Of a stretch of DNA of 64,000 nucleotides, positions 57,882 through 64,000 are shown in pieces. The notes below the pieces were generated by a model. The model did not search any database and was not told the DNA's origin. It worked only from the letters and a program-made list of their open reading frames with translations. The position numbers and the translations under genes are program-made. Within the stretch, counting starts at the first letter, position 1; the number at the start of each line of letters is the position of its first letter. This DNA comes from Haploplasma axanthum (GTDB lineage: Bacteria; Bacillota_I; Bacilli_A; Acholeplasmatales; Acholeplasmataceae). Location: contig NZ_LR215048.1 of assembly GCF_900660745.1 (NCBI RefSeq), positions 372,001 to 436,000 of the forward strand, read 5' to 3'.

Positions 57882-59285
57882 ATGAAAGAAAATAAAATAT
57901 TATTAAATATAAAAAACTTACAAAAATATTTTCCTATAAAGAAGAAAAATATCTTTCAGAAGGAACAAGAATATGTTAAAGCCAATAAAAATATTAACCT
58001 AACTATATATGAAGGAGAAACGTTAGGAATTGTTGGTGAATCTGGGTATGGTAAGTCAACATTTGGAAGAACAATTATTCAACTTCAAAATCAAACTGGT
58101 GGTTCATCGTTATATTATGGTGATACAATCAGTAACTTCTTACCTAAATATGTTAAAAGAGTATATAAAAATATTCCTAAGGTTTCTAAAAACTATGATG
58201 TTGATGCTGCATTGATGCAAGATTTAAAATGTAAAATTAAAGATTGTCAAGATAAAGAATGTGTTGAAAAAGTTACAGAAGAATATCGATTAGAGAAGAT
58301 TAAATTTCAAGATAAATACTATAATACTTTAAGGCTTATTGGTGGTCTTGCTGCCTATGATAGTCTTGAAGTTATTAAAGAGTTACTTTTAAAAAAATAT
58401 CAATTAGAAAAGAAACTAAAAAAATATGAAAAAAAGAATAAAGAAAGATATGAGGAATTATTACTTTTAAAAAATGATAACGAAGAAGCAATTCAAAAAA
58501 TAAAAAACGAATTAAAGAATGATGAAAGATTTATTAAGTATGAAGAATTCAGAGATGATGGAATTGATTTATCAGCTTTAACTTCAAAAGAAAAACGTAA
58601 AATAAGGAAAGAATTACAGATTATCTTTCAAGATCCTTATTCATCACTTGATCCTAAAACGAGAATTATTGATATTATAGGTGAAGGATTATTAATTCAT
58701 AAAAAATTCAAAACTAAATATAGTGATGGATATAGAGAGTATGTATTAGAGATTATGGAAAAATGTGGATTAGATAAGGAATATGCAAATAGATATCCAC
58801 ATGAGTTTAGTGGTGGACAAAGACAAAGAGTTGGAATTGCAAGAGCATTAGCACTAAATCCATGTTTTGTGGTTTGTGATGAAGCGGTAAGTGCCTTAGA
58901 TGTTTCAATTCAGTCACAAATAATTAATCTGTTACAAGAATTGAAAGATGAACATAATTTGACATACTTGTTTATTACACATGATTTAGGTGTTGTTAGA
59001 TATATAAGTGATCGTATAGGTGTTATGTATTTTGGAAATCTAGTAGAACTTGCTCCTGCAGAAGAACTTTTTAGTAATCCTAAGCATCCTTATACAAAAC
59101 AATTGTTAAATGCAATATTAACCCTTGAAGATGATGAGGTAAAAAAAGTGAATTTAGAAATAGATTATGATTCAAAAGACTATGAATTTAAATATCAGTT
59201 AACAGGTGAAGCAGATCCTGATTGGTATGAAGTAGAACCTAATCATTTTGTAGCTTGTAGGTTAAAAAACAAAGAGTTAGTGTAA
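57882..59285 (+). CDS. oppF: Oligopeptide ABC transporter ATP-binding protein (OppF-like) with a long coiled insert
   Basis: 467 residues, against ~310-330 usual. Walker A GESGYGKST (52-60; Tyr at the usual Ser), then an insertion of roughly 150 residues (~84-236), Lys/Glu-rich and mostly coiled coil with Cys residues near 117-128. After that come Q-loop IIFQDPYSSLDP (247-258), signature FSGGQRQR (309-316), Walker B CFVVCDEAVSALDV, switch His THDLG and the OppF-type C-terminal HPYTKQLL. It powers peptide uptake with the 59297 product. The insertion replaces the loop between Walker A and Q-loop. Confidence 0.9.
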   Translation: MKENKILLNIKNLQKYFPIKKKNIFQKEQEYVKANKNINLTIYEGETLGIVGESGYGKSTFGRTIIQLQNQTGGSSLYYGDTISNFLPKYVKRVYKNIPKVSKNYDVDAALMQDLKCKIKDCQDKECVEKVTEEYRLEKIKFQDKYYNTLRLIGGLAAYDSLEVIKELLLKKYQLEKKLKKYEKKNKERYEELLLLKNDNEEAIQKIKNELKNDERFIKYEEFRDDGIDLSALTSKEKRKIRKELQIIFQDPYSSLDPKTRIIDIIGEGLLIHKKFKTKYSDGYREYVLEIMEKCGLDKEYANRYPHEFSGGQRQRVGIARALALNPCFVVCDEAVSALDVSIQSQIINLLQELKDEHNLTYLFITHDLGVVRYISDRIGVMYFGNLVELAPAEELFSNPKHPYTKQLLNAILTLEDDEVKKVNLEIDYDSKDYEFKYQLTGEADPDWYEVEPNHFVACRLKNKELV

Positions 59286-59296
59286 GGAGGATTGAA

Positions 59297-60226
59297 ATGA
59301 GTTTATTAGAAGTTACAAACTTACATACATATTTTAATACAAGGAGAGGTCTAATTAAGGCCGTTAACGGTGTTTCTTTTAAAATTGAAGAAGGGAAAAC
59401 ACTAGGAATTGTTGGTGAATCTGGTTCTGGTAAAAGTCAAACGGCAATGTCAATTTTGAAACTATTTCATAAAAATCAAAGAATCTATGAAGGTACAATA
59501 ACTTTTGAGGGAAACGTGATATCGAATTATACTGAAAAAGAATTAGAGAAGATTAGAGGAAATGAAATTTCAATGATTTTTCAAGAGCCAATGAGTAGTT
59601 TGAATCCGGTTTTTACAGTTAAAAAACAAATAGCTGAAGTGTTGATCATTCATCAAAAAATGAAGAAGAATGATGCTGAAAAACGCGCTATTGAGATGTT
59701 AAGAGCTGTTAAAATTCAAAACCCAGAACATGTTGCAAAACTTTATCCACATCAATTATCTGGTGGAATGAGTCAAAGAGTTATGATTGCTATGACGCTT
59801 GCATGTAATCCTAAATTACTAATTGCAGATGAAGCAACAACTGCACTTGATGTTATTGTTCAAGCGGAAATTTTAAAATTAATGAATGATCTACAAAAAG
59901 AATTTAATACAGCAATATTATTCATAACTCATGATTTAGGAGTTGTTTCACAAATGGTTGATGATGTTATTGTTATGTATGGGGGAAGAGTAGTTGAAAG
60001 TGCACCGGTAAAAACGATATTTAAAAATGCTAAGCATCCATATACAAAAAGATTACTTGCAGCATTTTTAAAAACTGATATTAATCAAAAAAAGCGAAGC
60101 AAGAATCTAGATTTTTATGATGCGGAGAATGATTTTTACGACTTTAGAATGTTTAAAGAAGGCAAAGTTGATAATGACTTTTATGAAGTTGGAGAAAAAC
60201 ATTTTGTTTCTTGTACTTTGAAATAA
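59297..60226 (+). CDS. oppD: Oligopeptide ABC transporter ATP-binding protein (OppD-like)
   Basis: 309 residues: Walker A GESGSGKSQ, Q-loop MIFQEPMSSLNPV, signature LSGGMSQR, Walker B LLIADEATTALDV, switch His THDLGVV and C-terminal HPYTKRLLAAF. Normal length, no insertion. The short C-terminal tail ends near ...HFVSCTLK, a Cys-containing end shared with the OppF-like protein. AAGGAGG precedes the ATG. Last gene of the operon. Confidence 0.93.
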   Translation: MSLLEVTNLHTYFNTRRGLIKAVNGVSFKIEEGKTLGIVGESGSGKSQTAMSILKLFHKNQRIYEGTITFEGNVISNYTEKELEKIRGNEISMIFQEPMSSLNPVFTVKKQIAEVLIIHQKMKKNDAEKRAIEMLRAVKIQNPEHVAKLYPHQLSGGMSQRVMIAMTLACNPKLLIADEATTALDVIVQAEILKLMNDLQKEFNTAILFITHDLGVVSQMVDDVIVMYGGRVVESAPVKTIFKNAKHPYTKRLLAAFLKTDINQKKRSKNLDFYDAENDFYDFRMFKEGKVDNDFYEVGEKHFVSCTLK

Positions 60227-60246
60227 TAAAAAAATTTATTGATAGT

Positions 60247-60283
60247 AAAAGGGTAAGAACTTCTTTAGTTTTTACCTTTTTTT
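60247..60283 (+). terminator. Terminator after the opp operon
   Basis: AAAAGGGTAA (60247-60256) pairs with TTACCTTTTT (60272-60281), extending by AAC/GTT inside, then a T run. The gap 60284-60462 otherwise contains only the promoter of the next gene. Confidence 0.85.
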
Positions 60284-60401
60284 GTTACAACTTTAAATAA
60301 TGAAATACGTTCTAAAATAATGATTTTTATAAATATATTATTATATATAATAAAAAACGTGAATAGTTATGAGCTTTTTAATGTGGATAATTATAGAATA
60401 A

Positions 60402-60431
60402 TTGTATTTTTTAAGTTTTTTGTTATATAAT
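60402..60431 (+). promoter_or_regulatory. Promoter of the LtaS-like gene
   Basis: TTGTAT (60402-60407), 18 bp, TATAAT (60426-60431). Confidence 0.55.
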
Positions 60432-60462
60432 AATAGGAGAAGTAGGAAAGGAGAGTGTAGAA

Positions 60463-62634
60463 GTGCAAGAAAAAGAAAGTAAAAAAACATATTATAAGTT
60501 TGTTATTGCTTTTATTGTGTTAAATGTACTAGCGACTTATATAGTTACTACTGAAGCATTGAATAGATATATAATTGCCTTTGATTATACTACAATGGGT
60601 GTTATTAACTCACTTATTGGTAACATAGCATTTTTACTGCTCGTTTTTTTCCTAATCACCTTAGTTGTTAAAAAACCTAAATCAAGAATGTTTGTGATGT
60701 TATCATTAACGTTTGCTTTGAATACTAGTTTATTTGCAATTAATGTTTATAACAGATATTATGGAACATCTTTTACATTTAAGGCATTATCGATTTTTAG
60801 AAATCCTTCAGAAGGATTTGGATTTACAATTATTTATGAAGCAATAAGAGAACTTGTTACATATTATCGTGTTATATTGTTCTTACCATTTGTTGTTTTA
60901 GCAATTATGTATTTCAAATCTAAGAAAAAAGGAATTAAAGAATTAGAAATTAAGAAACCAACAATTAAATTGGCATTATCAAAATTTTTATTGGTTTCAA
61001 GTTTAGTAGTTATTAATTTAGGAGTTTTTGGAACAACAATTCAAGGGAAAGAAATTATCGAATCTGCTAAACCTACATATGCAACCCAAAACTTAGGCTT
61101 GTATAATTATCTAGTTTTAGATTTAATGGGATTTGATTATGATACCGTTGAAGTTAATGAAGAAAACGTTAAAGATATCTTAGATAGATACAATAAAAAT
61201 AAAGATGAATATACAAATATTATTGATGGGAAAAAATATAGTAAGAACGTTAAACTATCAGATGTTGAAAATATTAATGGACAACTTATTGATAATTTAA
61301 ATCCAGAAGATTCAATCAATGGTATTTTAAAAGATTATAATTTAGTTTTAGTTCACTTAGAAACATTTAATCATTTCTTGCTTGAAATGCCTAAAGTTAA
61401 TAAGTACTTATATAATTTAAAAGCTTTATTAGAAGAATCATACGTATTTAATAACTTCCATACTAACGTTGGATTAGGAACAAGCTTTGATGCTGAACTT
61501 GCAGTTTTAACAGGTTTATTACCTAATGGTACATCAACATTATCTTGGGACTTCGATAAAACAATTCCTGAAAAGAATTTTGATTTTCAATCAGTACCTA
61601 AAATGTTTAATGAATTAGGATATAAAACAAATTCATTCCATGGTAATAGCGAACAATTCTATAATCGAATTGAAGCTCATCCTAATTTATTTGGATTTAA
61701 TAAATTTAATGGTCGAGATACAATTCTTAAAGATTTAGGATATGAAGATTCTTTAGAAGGACTATTAGATTTAAAAGAAAAATATGGACATGATGCAGGA
61801 ATGTGGATTAGTGATCGTGCAACATTTAAGTATTTTAATGATAAGATTAATTATGAATATGAAATGAATGAAAAATTCATGTCATTTGTAATAACAATGC
61901 TACCTCATACTCCATTTTACTATGATCCATATTATCCAAATCCGTTGGAAACTGATCTATATGATCAAGAGTTTATTAAGAGTATAGATATTGTTACCCT
62001 TAAGTATTTAAACTACATGAAATATTATAATGAAATGTTTAAGTATATGTTTGAAGATGTTAATGGATATGGAACTGATTATGAATATTCAGAGGATAAT
62101 TTATATAAACGTAAAAAAATTGCTTATGTATTCTATGGGGACCATGGATCAGCATTAAAAGCTAATGACATAAATACATTATTTAATAATGAGTTGAGTT
62201 CATTAGAAATCCGCCAAAAGTTGTTACAAACAATGTCGTTTATATATGTTCCTGGTGAAAATACTGTTACTAAAGAAATTGATGGACATACTATAACATA
62301 TCGTGAAGGACTTCTAAAGGGTGAACAAAATTTAGTTAGAGGACAAACAGACTTATATCGTACAATCGTTGATTTGTTTGGATTGCCAATTAAAGATAGT
62401 GATTATTTATTTGGAGTCCATGGAATGAGTACTGAACCTACATATTCAATTGATAATAAAACATTGGATATTGTTACTGATGAATTCTTTGGAACTGTAA
62501 GAAATAGTAATAGTTATATTATTTTTAATAATATTACTTTAGAAGAAATTGAAAGAATTAAACTTGCAATTATTAAACTTAAAAAGAATAGTGATATTGC
62601 AATGAATAATAATATGTATAAAAGTTTCAAATAA
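60463..62634 (+). CDS. ltaS: LTA synthase family sulfatase-fold protein
   Basis: 723 residues from a GTG start behind AAAGGAGAG. Five N-terminal membrane helices (to about residue 195), a linker, then an extracellular sulfatase-type domain: VHLETFNHFL, the NVGLGTSFDAELAVLTG segment with the likely catalytic Thr, SFHGNSEQFYNR, and YGDHGSAL binding metal. LtaS-type enzymes polymerise glycerol-phosphate from phosphatidylglycerol; in a wall-poor cell it might instead decorate glycolipid. Substrate uncertain, family clear. The gene symbol is by family. Confidence 0.88.
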   Translation: MQEKESKKTYYKFVIAFIVLNVLATYIVTTEALNRYIIAFDYTTMGVINSLIGNIAFLLLVFFLITLVVKKPKSRMFVMLSLTFALNTSLFAINVYNRYYGTSFTFKALSIFRNPSEGFGFTIIYEAIRELVTYYRVILFLPFVVLAIMYFKSKKKGIKELEIKKPTIKLALSKFLLVSSLVVINLGVFGTTIQGKEIIESAKPTYATQNLGLYNYLVLDLMGFDYDTVEVNEENVKDILDRYNKNKDEYTNIIDGKKYSKNVKLSDVENINGQLIDNLNPEDSINGILKDYNLVLVHLETFNHFLLEMPKVNKYLYNLKALLEESYVFNNFHTNVGLGTSFDAELAVLTGLLPNGTSTLSWDFDKTIPEKNFDFQSVPKMFNELGYKTNSFHGNSEQFYNRIEAHPNLFGFNKFNGRDTILKDLGYEDSLEGLLDLKEKYGHDAGMWISDRATFKYFNDKINYEYEMNEKFMSFVITMLPHTPFYYDPYYPNPLETDLYDQEFIKSIDIVTLKYLNYMKYYNEMFKYMFEDVNGYGTDYEYSEDNLYKRKKIAYVFYGDHGSALKANDINTLFNNELSSLEIRQKLLQTMSFIYVPGENTVTKEIDGHTITYREGLLKGEQNLVRGQTDLYRTIVDLFGLPIKDSDYLFGVHGMSTEPTYSIDNKTLDIVTDEFFGTVRNSNSYIIFNNITLEEIERIKLAIIKLKKNSDIAMNNNMYKSFK

Positions 62635-62636
62635 TT

Positions 62637-62671
62637 AAAAGGCTATAAATTAAAAAATATAGCCTTTTTTT
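62637..62671 (+). terminator. Terminator after the LtaS-like gene
   Basis: AAAAGGCTATA (62637-62647) pairs with TATAGCCTTTT (62658-62668), then T residues. Confidence 0.9.
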
Positions 62672-62699
62672 AAAGAAAAATTATAGAGGAGTATTTATT

Positions 62700-63650
62700 T
62701 TGAAAAGTAGAACAAAGTATTTATTAACAGATGATGAAATAAAAAAGATTTATAGTAAATATTCTAGTGAATCAATTGATAAAATCAATGTTTTATCTAA
62801 TGGTGAATTTAATTCAGTTTATTTAATAGAATCAAATGATCAAAAATATGTTTTGAAAGTTGGAACTAATCTTTTAATTGATGTAATGCCTCATGAAAAG
62901 AATATGATAAGTAATGAAGTTTTTTGGTATAAAAAGATAAAAGAGCATACAAATATCAATATACCTGATATTTTGTATCATAATACAACAAAAGAGATTA
63001 TTAATGCTGATTATTTTATCATGTCATATATCAATGGAAATGAACTTGATATAGATAAACTAGAAACAACTAATAAATTAAATGCAATTAATGAAAAAAT
63101 GAAGATTATTGCGGATTTTCACAATATTAAATCTGATAAATTTGGATATATTACTGATAGACTATTTGAAAATTGGTATGATGCTATAAAAAATATGGTC
63201 ACTAATATCAAAGATAAGAGCTTATCTTTAGGTAAAGATATTTTTAATTCAAATAGACTTTTAGATTTTATAGAGATAAATAAAGAGGTTTTAATAAATG
63301 TTCAAAGTAGTGCAGTTTTCTTTGATTTGTGGGATTCAAACATTCTTATAGATGATAATGATTATTATGTTATCGATCCTGAAAGATGTTTTTATGGTGA
63401 TCCTATTTGTGACTTTGTTGCAACAGTATTTACACAAACGTTAGAAGAAGGTAGGGATTCTATTCTTTTATACAATCAATACAGTCAAAATAAAATAGAA
63501 ATAAATAATGAAACTGAAATAAGATATAAAGTAGCATTGGGGTATTTAGCATTGATTATGGAAGTTGAAAAGTATCTTAGATATGAAGAAGATCATGAAT
63601 TATATAAAAGAAATGATGGAATTTCAAAATGGTTATTTAGTTTGATTTGA
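62700..63650 (+). CDS. Aminoglycoside-phosphotransferase/choline-kinase-like protein
   Basis: 316 residues from a TTG start behind AGAGGAG. Kinase-like fold: LSNGEFNSVYLIES as the ATP loop, a Lys in KYVLKVG, the hinge FIMSYINGNEL, the catalytic loop FFDLWDSNILIDD with Asp and Asn, and YVIDPERCFYGDPICDF as the metal-binding segment. The natural substrate is unknown; choline or sugar kinases share this fold. It lies between the LtaS-like enzyme and lysS. Confidence 0.82.
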   Translation: MKSRTKYLLTDDEIKKIYSKYSSESIDKINVLSNGEFNSVYLIESNDQKYVLKVGTNLLIDVMPHEKNMISNEVFWYKKIKEHTNINIPDILYHNTTKEIINADYFIMSYINGNELDIDKLETTNKLNAINEKMKIIADFHNIKSDKFGYITDRLFENWYDAIKNMVTNIKDKSLSLGKDIFNSNRLLDFIEINKEVLINVQSSAVFFDLWDSNILIDDNDYYVIDPERCFYGDPICDFVATVFTQTLEEGRDSILLYNQYSQNKIEINNETEIRYKVALGYLALIMEVEKYLRYEEDHELYKRNDGISKWLFSLI

Positions 63651-63675
63651 AACAAGGAGTAATCCTTGTTTTTTT
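63650..63675 (+). terminator. Terminator after the kinase-like gene
   Basis: AACAAGGA, a short loop, TCCTTGTT and a T run. Confidence 0.88.
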
Positions 63676-63680
63676 CTTTA

Positions 63681-63714
63681 AAAAAAGTGCTTTAGAATTT
63701 AATCTAAAACACTT
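63681..63714 (-). terminator. Terminator of lysS
   Basis: On the minus strand AAGTGTTTTAGA (63714-63703) pairs with TCTAAAGCACTT, followed by Ts. Confidence 0.85.
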
Positions 63715-63721
63715 ATGTTTA

Positions 63722-64000
<279 letters not shown>

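Noticed and set aside
60370-60441. Short GTG frame before the LtaS-like gene
   Set aside because: No ribosome binding site, and it overlaps the promoter.

Overview
The window is low-GC, dense bacterial DNA using the standard code (TGG for Trp; TGA works as a stop, for example after tag and dnaX). Gene content includes RNA polymerase delta next to pyrG, the dnaX-ybaB-recR block, a lipoteichoic-acid-synthase-like enzyme, many short lipoproteins with the lipobox cysteine near residues 20-24, T-box and riboswitch control, and ISL3 and IS110 elements. This points to a cell-wall-poor or Mollicutes-like Bacillota (Acholeplasma/Izemoplasma/Haloplasma type). That placement is inferred from gene content, not from a phylogeny.

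Layout. 1-553: end of an IS110 element with a bridge-RNA-like leader. 554-3613: Nudix hydrolase, ZIP metal transporter, patatin-like lipase and a lipoprotein. 3620-5184: first ISL3 element. 5229-8974: formate-tetrahydrofolate ligase, then divergent amidohydrolase and Nudix genes and tRNA-Ser(CGA). 9219-16552: accessory genes, namely a self-regulated small membrane protein/HTH pair, a DUF4275-like protein, a LexA/cI-like repressor facing a strong promoter with a short structured transcript, a Nudix/DUF998/GNAT/HExxH cluster, a triple 29-bp hairpin repeat, and satD-like, DUF3307 and tag genes. 16600-18125: second IS110 copy. 18131-24778: HTH-zinc-ribbon regulator, ClbS/DfsB-like protein, esterase, CofE-like ligase, DegV, and an AEC transporter with a 2-hydroxyacid dehydrogenase. 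24870-27411: amino-acid ABC importer behind a lysine-riboswitch-like leader. 27592-29269: T-box and asnS.

29288-41589 is a surface-uptake locus. A MalK/F/G-type ABC importer and its binding lipoprotein are followed by an Ig/OB-fold lipoprotein, a lamin-tail plus thermonuclease lipoprotein and, beyond the second ISL3 copy, another Ig-like lipoprotein. Together they suggest capture and processing of an extracellular polymer, plausibly DNA. 41590-41880 holds a compact candidate type I toxin-antitoxin system with an Fst/par-like layout: a 26-residue membrane peptide, a convergent short RNA, a shared bidirectional terminator and a 15-bp direct repeat.

42033-53675 is mainly housekeeping: two DHH phosphoesterases, MgtC, mnmE, dnaX, ybaB, recR, a third IS110-type element, rpoE, pyrG and fba. 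54456-60226 encodes an oligopeptide ABC importer. 60463-64000 holds an LtaS-like enzyme, a choline-kinase-like protein and the 3' part of lysS. All coordinates come from reading the sequence; family names come from motif recognition, with no database search.
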